From: UMGS1663 sp963621995 | Lineage (GTDB): Bacteria; Bacillota; Clostridia; TANB77; CAG-508 | Assembly (NCBI GenBank): GCA_963621995.1 | Contig: CAVFFZ010000004.1 | Coordinates: 19,241-83,240, forward strand | Direction: 5' to 3' | DNA: 64,000 nucleotides | Shown: piece by piece, positions 55,668 through 64,000 of the stretch | Layout: each line of letters begins with the position of its first letter | How positions within the stretch are numbered: position 1 is the stretch's first letter | The notes under the pieces: model-generated | Told to the model about the DNA's origin: nothing | Database searches by the model: none | What the model saw: the letters and a program-made list of their open reading frames with translations, nothing else | Made by a program: the position numbers and the translations under genes

Positions 55668-56975
55668 TTATGCTCTTTCTCTCTTTAAATAATCTATTAC
55701 TTTTTGAGTTTCTTTTTGTTTATAATAATTGTAAATATCGCCATAAGTATTTATTGTAGTTTCAATATTGGCATGTCCCATTAATTTTTGCAATACGGGC
55801 AAGTCTACTCCTGCCTCAATACATCTAGTTGCAAAAGTATGTCTTAACATATGGGTATTTACTGGTTTTGTTATTCCTGCATTTTTGCATATTCGCTTAA
55901 ATGCCGAATTTATTGTATTATCTACATATAATTTTTTATTTGCTTGGCAAAATAGAACTTTATTTTTGTTTTCTATTTTGTTATTTAATGAATCTATTAT
56001 AATATCTTCTGTAAGTTCATTTATTTCTATATTTCTTTTCCCACTTTTAGTTTTAGTTGGACCAATAATAGTATTTTTATTTCTATCTTTTGTTAAAGTT
56101 TTTGTAACTTTAATCGTTTTATTATCTAAATCAATATCTTCATTGTAATTCAATGCTAGTACTTCGCCGATTCTCATTCCTGTATATAAACACAAAAGAA
56201 TAATGTTTTTATAATTTGATGAATGACTTTCTAAATAGTCTTCTAATTGATTTTGTTCTGTTATTGTTAAAGCAACTACATCTTTATCTTCCTTTAAACT
56301 TTTAGGCTTCTCAATACGATCAATGCCTTCAAATAAATTTTTTACTAAATATAATTTATAATTTGCATATTCATAAACATATTTAAGCATTCTATAATCT
56401 TTTTTTATAGTAGAATTTGACTTTACTCTTTCTTCTTGTAAAAAGTCTTCAATTTGTTTTTTAGTTACTTTTTCTATTGGAATATTAGCAAATTTATGCT
56501 TTTTTATTCTTTCTAATGTTGACATATTAGTATTGTAAGCATTTGCTTTCGTTTTTCCCATTCTATATTTTGAATCTTCAATTTCTTTTGCTAAAATTGC
56601 TATTGTTTTTTCTGTTTTTTTCAATTCAATAGAACAACCAGACCTTTTCATTTCTAATTTGTATTTATACATTTTATCTAATGCTTCTTCTTGTGTTTTA
56701 GCAGTAAATGTCTTTCTAATTACTTCTCCTGTTTCTATATCTTTTCCTATTGTTAAAGTTGCTTTATGTTGTTCATTAATATAGAACTTATCGCATTTAT
56801 CAGCATTTTTACATTTTCTACATTTATCACAATTATTCATTGATTTTTTGTTTTTTCTATTTTGACAAACAGATCTATCTTTGCATTTCTTACATATAGG
56901 ACACATAGATAATTCAGAGTTCTTTTTTTCTGTTTTTATTATATATGTTCCGACTGTATAACCTTTATTACTCAT
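55668..56975 (-). CDS. int: Tyrosine integrase of E3
   Basis: 435-residue Tn916-type recombinase. N-terminal cysteine clusters (CPICKKCKDRSVC, CDKCRKCKNADKC), an arm-binding part, the core-binding domain, then the catalytic residues Arg (LYTGMRIGEVLALN), His-Arg (HMLRHTFATRCIEAG), His (LMGHANIETT) and Tyr in INTYGDIYNYY. It acts at the tRNA-Pro-derived att 134 bases past its stop. It is intact and could also act on the E2 ends. Confidence 0.95.
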   Translation of the reverse strand: MSNKGYTVGTYIIKTEKKNSELSMCPICKKCKDRSVCQNRKNKKSMNNCDKCRKCKNADKCDKFYINEQHKATLTIGKDIETGEVIRKTFTAKTQEEALDKMYKYKLEMKRSGCSIELKKTEKTIAILAKEIEDSKYRMGKTKANAYNTNMSTLERIKKHKFANIPIEKVTKKQIEDFLQEERVKSNSTIKKDYRMLKYVYEYANYKLYLVKNLFEGIDRIEKPKSLKEDKDVVALTITEQNQLEDYLESHSSNYKNIILLCLYTGMRIGEVLALNYNEDIDLDNKTIKVTKTLTKDRNKNTIIGPTKTKSGKRNIEINELTEDIIIDSLNNKIENKNKVLFCQANKKLYVDNTINSAFKRICKNAGITKPVNTHMLRHTFATRCIEAGVDLPVLQKLMGHANIETTINTYGDIYNYYKQKETQKVIDYLKRERA

Positions 56976-57121
56976 AATATTTCCTCCATTTCTTAAATTT
57001 TTTGAGGAAATACCTTGCTCAATTTTTAAATTGGTAGTATAATTATTTTACAAATATATCGAACAGGGTATTTCCTGTTTACTAGAAGATTTAATGTGCT
57101 AGATTAAGTCTTCTTTCTTTT

Positions 57122-57319
57122 TTATTCTACCATAATTCTTTTATGGCTTAAAAATTCATTTAAACAATCCGCTTTTATCCAAAACTTTCTGCCTATTTTT
57201 ATACTTGGAAAATCTTCTTGATGAAATAATTGCAAACACTTTTGTTTTCCAATATGCAATAATTTGCATACATCATCTGTTGAGTATAGTTTAATGTCGA
57301 TTTCTTCTAATTTCTGCAT
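57122..57319 (-). CDS. xis: Excisionase-like helix-turn-helix protein of E3
   Basis: 65 residues from MQKLEEIDIKLYSTDDVCKL, an HTH_17 fold with FPSIKIGRKFWIKADCLNEF, like the E2 Xis. Start at 57319 because GGAGG sits 7 bases before it; the open frame extends a little further upstream. It lies before the integrase gene on the same strand. Confidence 0.87.
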   Translation of the reverse strand: MQKLEEIDIKLYSTDDVCKLLHIGKQKCLQLFHQEDFPSIKIGRKFWIKADCLNEFLSHKRIMVE

Positions 57320-57352
57320 ATTTTTACCTCCTTTCCTTGACAATACTTACTT

Positions 57353-57371
57353 AATATAGTATAACTATATT
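57353..57371. promoter_or_regulatory. Inverted repeat upstream of E3 xis
   Basis: AATATAGT-ATA-ACTATATT, a likely operator between the divergent xis and cargo genes. Confidence 0.5.
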
Positions 57372-57496
57372 GTGAGAGATTTGTCAAAACTATTTAAAAT
57401 TGTAAATTGATTATATAATCATATTTTATATTTGTCAACATATTTGTAAAAATATTTTGAAATATTTCACATTTTGTTTTTAGGGGGATTAAAAAG

Positions 57497-58600
57497 ATGC
57501 AAAAATTACCTCAATATTCTTTTAATGAAGGATTTTATATATGGTTTGATATAAACTCTAAGGAGGAGTATTATTCAACCCCATTATATATGTATAAAAC
57601 CGATTTTAATGATGATTTATCTAATTATAAAAGGGTAATTATACAAGAAAAAGACTTTTATAAAAAAAAGCCAAGCAAAAAAAATTTTGCTCCAAAACAT
57701 CCTGCAACTATTCTTTATCCTTTTGCTGAACAATTTGGAAGACTTTTAATAAATTTATTAAATGCAGACTTTTCAAACTTTGATAAAGCATATAATACAT
57801 TTTTCTATTTGTATGGATTTGAATTATTAAAAGAATATATACCAGATAAGGAATTAATAAATACATATAAGTCTGAAGAAGAATTAACAAAAATAATGAA
57901 AAGAGTATATGAAGATAGTTATGGATATTTATCAGATATGCAATATAATTTTAGAAAATGTGTAGATTTTGTATATAATTTAAATGGAAATGAAGAACTA
58001 AAAAATAGCAAACCAAGTTCAAAATTTATTGCATCTTTAGTAACACATCATAATGATGTATATTCATATTCAAGTGATATAGAAGTTATTTTAGATACAT
58101 ATTCGGATAAATATTTAAAATATGGTAATCAACCATTAAATAAACTAACAGAAGAACTGGATCAAGACGATTCTTTTATACCAATGACTAATGTTTATAC
58201 AAGTGAAAAATTAAGTAATATTGTTTTTGTTGTATTAGAACAATTTGTAAAAAATTCTAGTTTACCAATAAAACAATGTCAGTATTGCAATAGATATTTT
58301 ATTCCAAAAATTAGACAGGATGAAATATATTGTGATTTGCCAAATGAAGATGGAAAGAGTTGTAGAGAAAAAGGTGCAAAACAAACATATAAACAAAATT
58401 TAGAAAAGATTCCAGCTTTACTTGAATATAGAAAGGCATATCAAAAAAAGTTTATGGAAGTTGCTAGAAGTGATAATAATAAACAATTAAAAAAGGATTT
58501 TGATAGTTGGAAGAAAATTGCACAAGGTAAGATAAAGGATTATAAACAAGGTAAAGTTACAGAAGAAGAATTGTATAAGTGGATGATAGAAAACAAATAA
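57497..58600 (+). CDS. E3 protein with C-terminal zinc finger (DUF6076-like)
   Basis: 367 residues. A helical body is followed by a finger with CQYCNRYFIPKIRQDEIYCD and then a SCREKGAKQTYKQN segment, and a helical lysine-rich tail. This resembles DUF6076-type proteins of Clostridia and parallels the E2 gene at 49574. It is followed 21 bases later by the HEPN-like gene, so it may belong to that putative defence operon as a sensor or DNA-binding part. Confidence 0.65.
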   Translation: MQKLPQYSFNEGFYIWFDINSKEEYYSTPLYMYKTDFNDDLSNYKRVIIQEKDFYKKKPSKKNFAPKHPATILYPFAEQFGRLLINLLNADFSNFDKAYNTFFYLYGFELLKEYIPDKELINTYKSEEELTKIMKRVYEDSYGYLSDMQYNFRKCVDFVYNLNGNEELKNSKPSSKFIASLVTHHNDVYSYSSDIEVILDTYSDKYLKYGNQPLNKLTEELDQDDSFIPMTNVYTSEKLSNIVFVVLEQFVKNSSLPIKQCQYCNRYFIPKIRQDEIYCDLPNEDGKSCREKGAKQTYKQNLEKIPALLEYRKAYQKKFMEVARSDNNKQLKKDFDSWKKIAQGKIKDYKQGKVTEEELYKWMIENK

Positions 58601-58621
58601 CCACATATATGGAGGCAATAT

Positions 58622-59536
58622 ATGGAACAATATAATAGTGAATTTTCAGAGGCAATTAAAAACATAAATAAAATTTGCGAACCAGCAAGACAAGCTGTAC
58701 AATATGCATCTGAATATATGAAGAAAATTAGTGAACAGGTAAGGAAGGTTTTTGAACAATATGATTTTTCAAAAATGTATCAAAATTTACTTATTCCCAT
58801 GCAACAATTTGCACAAGAAATTGAAAGAATAAAAAATGATCCTGATAGTTTATTAAACTATATGTCATACGTTAAAAATTTATCAAACTATTTTTGGGCA
58901 ATGCCATATAGTATTGATACATCTGAATTAAAAGCAATTTTTGAAAATGTAAAAACGGAAAAAGAATTTGATAATTATATGACAAAATATTTTACAAATC
59001 AAAAATTACAGCAATTGTTTAAGGATATAAAATTAAAAATATCTCGAAAGCATATTACAATATTCAAACAAATTGAGAAAGCATTTTATAATAAACAATA
59101 TTCTTTAATTAATAATGCTATAATTTCAATTATTGATGATGAATTATCTTATTATAACTATAATAAAAAAGAAACTAAAAGAAAAGATATTTTATACCCA
59201 ATAATAGAAGAATATAAAAAGAAAGATGTTTCTCAATGCGATTGGCTAGATTTATTTTATTTAGAGATGTTAAATAACAATATCAATCTATTATTTGATA
59301 ATGTTGACTTTAATAATATTAAAATTAGTAACAATAAAGCTATTAGAAGGCATACAACTCAACATGGAAAGAAATACTCAAATAAAAAAATTGTGTCTAT
59401 AATGCTTTTAAATACACTATATAATTTATTATACATAAAAGAAGATTTAAAAGTTTATAAGCAAAGATTAAAAGTAAAAAAAGAAAAAGATGGAAGTACA
59501 CATTATATTTTAGTAACAAAAACAAAAAGTAGGTGA
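58622..59536 (+). CDS. HEPN-like protein with RX4H motif (possible RNase effector)
   Basis: 304 residues. The N-terminal half is helical (SEYMKKISEQVRKVFEQYDF). The C-terminal part contains NKAIRRHTTQHGKKYSNKK, an R-x4-H motif followed by a helix (IVSIMLLNTLYNLLYI), the pattern of HEPN ribonucleases in abortive-infection and toxin systems. It overlaps the following DUF3800 gene by 4 bases, so the two are translationally coupled. The assignment is by motif only. Confidence 0.6.
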   Translation: MEQYNSEFSEAIKNINKICEPARQAVQYASEYMKKISEQVRKVFEQYDFSKMYQNLLIPMQQFAQEIERIKNDPDSLLNYMSYVKNLSNYFWAMPYSIDTSELKAIFENVKTEKEFDNYMTKYFTNQKLQQLFKDIKLKISRKHITIFKQIEKAFYNKQYSLINNAIISIIDDELSYYNYNKKETKRKDILYPIIEEYKKKDVSQCDWLDLFYLEMLNNNINLLFDNVDFNNIKISNNKAIRRHTTQHGKKYSNKKIVSIMLLNTLYNLLYIKEDLKVYKQRLKVKKEKDGSTHYILVTKTKSR

Positions 59537-60213
59537 TTAAGATAAAACGAAGACTTAATATATTTATAGATGAAAGTGGAGATTTTGGATTTGTAGACGG
59601 AAGTTCAGAATTATATGGAGTTTCTTTTACAATACATGAAAGTGATGATTCTATTTCAAATGACTTAGAATATCTAAATAATAGACTAAAAAAAGCAAAA
59701 TATGATGGGATGATACATCTAGCAGATTTAGTAGCTAAGCGAGGGGACTATACTCACTTTAATTTGGAACAAAGAAAAAATATTTTTTGGTCTATATTTT
59801 ACTTTTCAAAAAGAGTAAAAGTAAAAATACATACAGTTATAATTGATAAGAAATTTAAAAATAATAGAACTCAATTAAATAGAGAATTAGCATTAGAAAT
59901 AAGCAAGTTTTTTAACTCTATAAGCGAATATATGAATGAGTTTGAAAAAGTAGTTGTCTATTATGACAATGGACAAGAAGCATTAGGTGCTATTATAGAT
60001 ACTTTATTAATTACAAAAAATAATGTAGAACATAGAATTGAATTTGATCATAAGGAGAAAAGATTATTTCAAGTTTCTGATATGCTAACATTTGTAGATA
60101 AAATTGTATATAAACATAATCATAATATGCCATTAACAAAAGCGGAAAAATATTTCTTTAGTGTAAAAGATATTTTAGGAATTATAAGACAATTAAAAAG
60201 CAAAAGATTATAA
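59533..60213 (+). CDS. DUF3800 protein (RNase H-like fold)
   Basis: 226 residues starting at a GTG that overlaps the previous stop. It opens with the DUF3800 signature LNIFIDESGDFGF and has VVVYYDNGQEALG and RIEFDHKEKRLFQVSDMLTF, including the conserved late acidic residue of the active site. DUF3800 proteins are often found in phage-defence islands and are predicted nucleases. A terminator follows, closing the operon. Confidence 0.82.
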   Translation: MIKIKRRLNIFIDESGDFGFVDGSSELYGVSFTIHESDDSISNDLEYLNNRLKKAKYDGMIHLADLVAKRGDYTHFNLEQRKNIFWSIFYFSKRVKVKIHTVIIDKKFKNNRTQLNRELALEISKFFNSISEYMNEFEKVVVYYDNGQEALGAIIDTLLITKNNVEHRIEFDHKEKRLFQVSDMLTFVDKIVYKHNHNMPLTKAEKYFFSVKDILGIIRQLKSKRL

Positions 60214-60214
60214 T

Positions 60215-60242
60215 AAAAAGCCATTCGTTTGAATGGCTTTTT
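60215..60242 (+). terminator. Terminator of the DUF3800 operon
   Basis: AAAAAGCCATT / AATGGCTTTTT stem right after the stop. Confidence 0.88.
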
Positions 60243-60379
60243 GCGACGCTCAGCGTCTACGCGGGTTTGGTCCTTGTGAGACCAAAGTAAATAATATCTA
60301 TCTACAATATATATTATTCATTTATCTAATAAGATTATACACTAAATTTAAAAAAATGTACAGTGTTTTTTTAAAATTT

Positions 60380-60556
60380 TTAATCATTATCTTCTTTTAA
60401 GTTTTCTAAAGCAATTTTTACAGCTTCAACAACAAAGGCCGTAAAAGTGCAATCTTTACCTTTAATTGCATTTTCTACTTCTTCAATTATATTATTAGGA
60501 AATCTAATACATTTATTAGTTGTCGGTGGAACTGATGGAATTTTAAATTTTTTCAT
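60380..60556 (-). CDS. Small ribbon-helix-helix-type protein
   Basis: 58 residues: a short beta-like stretch TNKCIRFPNNIIEEVENAIK then helix FTAFVVEAVKIALENLK, as in Arc/MetJ-type repressors. GAGGTG site before the ATG at 60556. No toxin gene lies beside it. It may control E3 cargo or plasmid functions. Confidence 0.72.
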   Translation of the reverse strand: MKKFKIPSVPPTTNKCIRFPNNIIEEVENAIKGKDCTFTAFVVEAVKIALENLKEDND

Positions 60557-60695
60557 CTATAAATCACCTCTGCAATACATTTATATATATATTATATGCA
60601 AAAATGTATTTTTTATCTGCATAGCAAGTGTATTGCAATTTAAAATAAAATATGATAAAATTTTCTAAAATAAAATGAAAGGAGTGATGTTTTTT

Positions 60696-61292
60696 ATGGA
60701 AAATACTAAAAAAAGTGGTTTTGCAACAGCAGGTCTAGTACTAGGAATAATTGGAATCTGTACATCATTTATTCCGATTATTAACAATTTATCTTTTTTT
60801 ATGGGAATTATTGCTATTATATTTGGAGTTATAGCTCTTATAAAGAAAGCAGGTAAGGGAATGACTATTACAGCAATTATTTTGGGCATTTTAGCCATTA
60901 CCATTACATTAAATACACAAAAAGCTGTATCAGATTCATTAAATGAAGTTAGTTCTAATCTTGATAAAATGGCAGGAAATAGTACTGAAGAAATACTTGC
61001 TAATGATGTTGATGTTGTACTGGGCGATTTTGAAATTAAGAATGGGACATACATAACCGATACTAAACTTACAGTTAAAGTGACTAATAAAACTGCTGAA
61101 AAAAAGTCATTTCAAATTCAAATTGAAGCAATTGACAAAGATGGATCAAGATTAGCTTCTGACTATATTTATGCTAATAATTTAACTGCTGGACAAAGTC
61201 AGAATTTCGAAACATTTAACTATGTAGCTTCTGATAAAATTTCTGAAATGAAAAATGCAACATTTAAAATTGTAGAAGTTTCAATGTATTAA
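60696..61292 (+). CDS. Membrane protein with DUF4190 helices and FxLYD-like domain
   Basis: About 198 residues. Two or three N-terminal membrane helices (FATAGLVLGIIGICTSFIP, then AIIFGVIALI and ITAIILGILAITITL) are of DUF4190 type. An outer beta domain follows with KLTVKVTNKTAEKKSFQIQI, similar to FxLYD folds. Start at ATG 60696 with AAAGGAG upstream; an ATG 9 bases earlier is too close to the site. Function unknown; probably a surface-exposed protein. Confidence 0.75.
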   Translation: MENTKKSGFATAGLVLGIIGICTSFIPIINNLSFFMGIIAIIFGVIALIKKAGKGMTITAIILGILAITITLNTQKAVSDSLNEVSSNLDKMAGNSTEEILANDVDVVLGDFEIKNGTYITDTKLTVKVTNKTAEKKSFQIQIEAIDKDGSRLASDYIYANNLTAGQSQNFETFNYVASDKISEMKNATFKIVEVSMY

Positions 61293-61297
61293 ATATT

Positions 61298-61329
61298 AAA
61301 AAGCACTCGTGTATTTTAGAGTGCTTTTT
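61298..61329. terminator. Bidirectional terminator
   Basis: AAAAAGCACTC / GAGTGCTTTTT stem between the converging membrane protein and relaxase genes. Confidence 0.85.
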
Positions 61330-62552
61330 AATAATATTCTAATTCATTCTCTTGTTTTTCTTTTTCAAATTTTTTTATATTTAGTTGTTTTTCAATATCA
61401 AAATTCATATATGTCTCTTTTTCAAAATCTCTTATTAAGTCTTCTTCAGATGGTGCAGAAAACTTGTGGCATACCCAAGAGATAAACTTTTGAACTGTAA
61501 TCTTAAACCTCTCAATAACTTTCTTTAAATAATTATTTTCATTTTCTAACTTGTTTATAATTTTTTGATATTTATAGTCTATTTTATAAGTTTCGTGTTC
61601 ATATTTATATTTTAATTCTTTTTCTTTGTTTGAAAAATCTAATTCTAAATTTCTACATTTGACTTTTAATTCTGTATTATAATTTAGTAAATTTTCTTGT
61701 TCTTTTTCAAATTTTTCAGCTTTATCTATAATTGTTGTTTGTTTTGATAATTCTTTATGAAGTGATATATTTTCATTATATAATTTTTTTATTAAATCAT
61801 CTTTAGGTTTTATTATTTCATTTTTTATTTTTTCATCTCTATTTAGCATGATTTTTTTGAAATCTTTTATATCTGGTGTTTCTGGTAGCTCTAATTTAAT
61901 GCTATTTAGTAATTCTTTTGTATTTTCGAAATTGGTGATTCTCTTATATTCTTGCACAGAATAATGTTCTCTATTAGTTACTTCAACTAATTCTCCTCGT
62001 TCTAATTTGAAGCCCTTTTCAGAAATATGCTTGAAATAAGAATTTTGTAAATCTCTATAACTATTTTTTCCTTTCCAAAAATCTCTACAACAAACTTTAT
62101 CTATTTTATTGTCTTGTTTATCTGTTGTATGTATTACTGGTATAAATAACAAATGCATGTGTGGTGTATCTTCGTCCATATGAACTACTACAGATATTAT
62201 ATTTTGTTCGCCTAGATTTTTATATTCACATATAAATTTGTAACTTTCTTCAAAGTATCTTTTACTTTCTTCGTAACCAATTTTATCAAAAAATTTTTGA
62301 TCAGAAGTAAATACCATTTCGCACATTATATTGCTATTACTTCTGATTTGACCTTTTAAATCATATTTTTCTTTTATTTTATCAAATTCTTTTATATAAC
62401 TTAATTCATTTTTCTTTAAATAATAATTTAGTTCTGTTTTAGTACTATCGATATTTTTATTTGAATGATTTCTTGTTTTTCTTTCATTATGCTTATATGC
62501 TCCCATAGCTTGTGCTCTAGTTAGTTTTTCATTTCTAATTATAGCATAGCTC
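61328..62552 (-). CDS. MOBV (Mob/Pre) relaxase of E3
   Basis: About 407 residues from MSYAIIRNEKLTRAQAMGAY (ATG at 62552 with AGAGGA). Catalytic segment VVHMDEDTPHMHLLFIPV, then KVCCRDFWKGKNSYRDLQNS, and a long C-terminal coiled coil. Intact and colinear with the E2 relaxase. It would nick the TAGTGTGTTA site just upstream and needs a helper conjugation machine, which is absent here. Confidence 0.92.
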
Positions 62553-62589
62553 ATATATTCCTCTTTGCTCCTTCTCAAATTTACGAGAT

Positions 62590-62765
62590 AAGATTTTCTT
62601 GTCTAACACACTAGACAAGTTTTTTCAAAACTTATCTGTGTGGCAGGAGTTCCTGCACCCTTTCCTAAAAAATAACTAAAGAATTTTTTAGGCTTTACTC
62701 AAAATAATTTGTTTATTTTGAGTAAAGTGAAGTTGCAATATAAAGCATACTTTTGCAACTTCATA
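62590..62765 (-). other. oriT and four-hairpin region of E3
   Basis: The same TTGTCTA-ACACAC-TAGACAA palindrome (62599-62618; minus strand contains TAGTGTGTTA), then GCAGGA/TCCTGC, CCTAAAAAAT/ATTTTTTAGG, CTTTACTCAAAATAA with its complement, and GAAGTTGCAA/TTGCAACTTC. Stem sequences differ from E2 but pairing is kept. Confidence 0.78.
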
Positions 62766-62778
62766 TCAGAGCAAAATT

Positions 62779-63708
62779 CTACGAAGATGCTACTGCATTT
62801 TCGCCAACAAAGTTAGCATATAAGCTATCAAAAAATCTATCTGGATATTTTCTTTCATATTCACGAGTAGAATTAGCAGTTTTATTTTGTGATTTTATAG
62901 TGCCATTCCCTAAATTATTATATAAACAAATCATTAAATAATTAGTTATGTTTTTGATATTATTACTACTTTTTGCAATATCTAATAATTGAATTAAGTT
63001 ATTTTTATTTATTAAAGCTAGTTTAGATAATATTTTGGAATTAGTAATTATAACACTACCAACTTTTAAAATATCAGCATAATATAATCTTTCAATTACA
63101 TCTTCTAACATAGTTTGTTCCTCTTTTGAAAAATCATTTAGTTGGCTTTTTTCTTTTACAGTATTTAATGAAATACATATATTATTATTTTGAGGATTGA
63201 TAGAATCTGTATTGGTTATATTAGTTTTGATATTATTAGGATTGATTGTAGGGAATTTTTCCACATCAAGAATAGTATTTTTTACTTCTCTAGAACCGTA
63301 ATTTTTACTGTTCAAGACTTGTAAATTTTCCTGTTCAATATTAGTTATTATTTCTTCGTGTTGAATTTTACCAACATAAATTAAATTAGGTTTTCCTAAA
63401 CCTTGTCTTTTTTCTGCTATTAAATTTGTATCTGTTAATTGTTTAAATGCTTTTGTAACTGTTTTTTCAGATAAACAAAGTTTATCTTGTACTTCTTCTC
63501 TTGTAAATATTAAATATACTCTATTTAATTCATCAAACCAATGATTCTTTTGTGATAGAGATAATCTGTCTAATAAAAAAGCATATAATATTTTACTATC
63601 GGATTTTAATTTCTCTTTATATAGTTTATTTATGAATAATTCTTGTGGTATTTGATAATAACTGTTTTCTAATATTTCATTATTTTTATAATAATCTATT
63701 TCTTTCAT
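62779..63708 (-). CDS. repA: RepA_N replication initiator of E3
   Basis: 309 residues, colinear with the E2 RepA: YYQIPQELFINKLYKEKLKS, AFLLDRLSLSQKNHW, FTREEVQDKLCLSEKTVTKA, EKRQGLGKPNLIYVGK and a C-terminal helical part. The middle linker differs and is rich in Asn. Would start replication of the excised circle. Confidence 0.9.
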   Translation of the reverse strand: MKEIDYYKNNEILENSYYQIPQELFINKLYKEKLKSDSKILYAFLLDRLSLSQKNHWFDELNRVYLIFTREEVQDKLCLSEKTVTKAFKQLTDTNLIAEKRQGLGKPNLIYVGKIQHEEIITNIEQENLQVLNSKNYGSREVKNTILDVEKFPTINPNNIKTNITNTDSINPQNNNICISLNTVKEKSQLNDFSKEEQTMLEDVIERLYYADILKVGSVIITNSKILSKLALINKNNLIQLLDIAKSSNNIKNITNYLMICLYNNLGNGTIKSQNKTANSTREYERKYPDRFFDSLYANFVGENAVASS

Positions 63709-63943
63709 CTTTGTTCCTTTCTAAGATGAAAGAGCATTTTTAAGTTCTGCTAAGTTTTTTAGAACTTTTTAAAACATTTTTTATTTATCTAAAATTTTTT
63801 TAAAACATAAATTTTAGAACTATTTTAGAACTTTTTATAGGATTTTTGAAAACTGCATAGAAAAAGAGTATTAACCAAATTCCTTTGATTAATACTCTTT
63901 CAGACTTTTGCAATTTTATTGAGTTTCCTCAAAATTGCTATCG
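63709..63943. promoter_or_regulatory. E3 repA upstream region: iteron-like repeats and hairpin
   Basis: TTTTAGAAC direct repeats at 63757, 63812 and 63823, then a twelve-base AAAGAGTATTAA/TTAATACTCTTT hairpin (63863-63900), then att at the tRNA. Confidence 0.65.
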
Positions 63944-63945
63944 TA

Positions 63946-64000
63946 TGGTCGAGGTGACAGGGATCGAACCTGCGACCTCATGGTCCCAAACCACGCGCGC
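63946..64000 (-). tRNA. tRNA-Pro, anticodon TGG (5' end outside window)
   Basis: Minus strand shows the anticodon loop TTTGGGA (anticodon TGG), the variable region, the T-arm GTTCGATC and the 3' end ending in an encoded CCA. It is the integration target of E1-E3; its last 11 bases are copied at 55524-55534 and nearly so at 47300-47310. Confidence 0.9.

Larger units (their letters stand above)
55523..63946. mobile_element. E3, integrative mobilizable element with HEPN/DUF3800 cargo
   Basis: About 8.4 kb between the copied tRNA 3' end and the tRNA itself. Integrase, excisionase, relaxase, oriT and RepA are all intact, so this is the likeliest mobile member of the array. Confidence 0.87.

Noticed and set aside
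60240..60300. A further gene or structured RNA after the DUF3800 terminator
   Set aside because: A short GC-richer patch (GACGCTCAGCGTC) forms a small hairpin, but no ORF or known RNA could be supported.

Overview
The window is an AT-rich bacterial chromosome segment with Gram-positive style ribosome binding sites, spore-germination genes (ypeB, sleB) and a Clostridia-type core (prfA, ddl, murF, dprA, comM, yraN, an M18 aminopeptidase, a CopA-type ATPase). This suggests an anaerobic spore-forming Firmicute, probably an uncultured Clostridia lineage. Two tRNA-Arg genes (TCT and ACG anticodons) and a partial tRNA-Pro are present.

Layout. 1-3070: pcrA/uvrD-like helicase (partial), a tiny hydrophobic type-I-toxin-like gene, a low-molecular-weight phosphatase, and the 3' part of a ZIP metal transporter. 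3070-13460: a 10.4 kb island inserted by a large serine recombinase. It splits the ZIP gene and leaves a 9 bp core repeat at both ends. Its cargo is an apparently new operon: a methionyl-tRNA synthetase, a PLP decarboxylase, a nucleotidyltransferase-aminotransferase fusion, a radical SAM enzyme and a GNAT acetyltransferase, plus a second, truncated MetRS. 13448-40182: core chromosome (prfA, SbcCD-like pair, orphan VirD4-type coupling protein, DnaJ-like, ddl, murF, ypeB-sleB, glycolipid glucosyltransferase, YhbY, endolysin-holin, M18 peptidase, VanW, yraN-dprA-comM, copper ATPase and CopZ). 40423-45717: accessory block with a soluble Clp-type AAA+/M41 peptidase fusion, two tandem cysteine-hydrolase-like paralogues and a DUF84-type NTPase. 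45740-64000: three related integrative mobilizable elements stacked at the 3' end of tRNA-Pro. Each complete unit has the order integrase, excisionase, cargo, MOBV relaxase, oriT, RepA_N initiator, att. Their cargos differ: a DUF2798 membrane protein (remnant E1); a methyltransferase plus a cysteine-rich RiPP and its radical SAM maturase (E2); and a HEPN-like/DUF3800 probable defence set (E3).

The most unusual signal crosses all of these regions. Five genes (comM, the virD4-like gene, vanW, the E2 methyltransferase and the E2 relaxase) appear frameshifted, and every break sits at an in-frame CGG codon. In all five, skipping the C and reading the overlapping GGA or GGG as glycine restores a conserved sequence; in two of them it restores the Walker A glycine. 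By eye I found in-frame CGG in no other native-looking gene. The only CGG-class arginine tRNA visible has an ACG anticodon, which should not read CGG. The pattern suggests that CGG is unassigned here and works as a +1 frameshift codon. Three in-frame CGG codons in two foreign-looking genes (the AAA+/M41 gene and the RiPP maturase) are the main counter-evidence.
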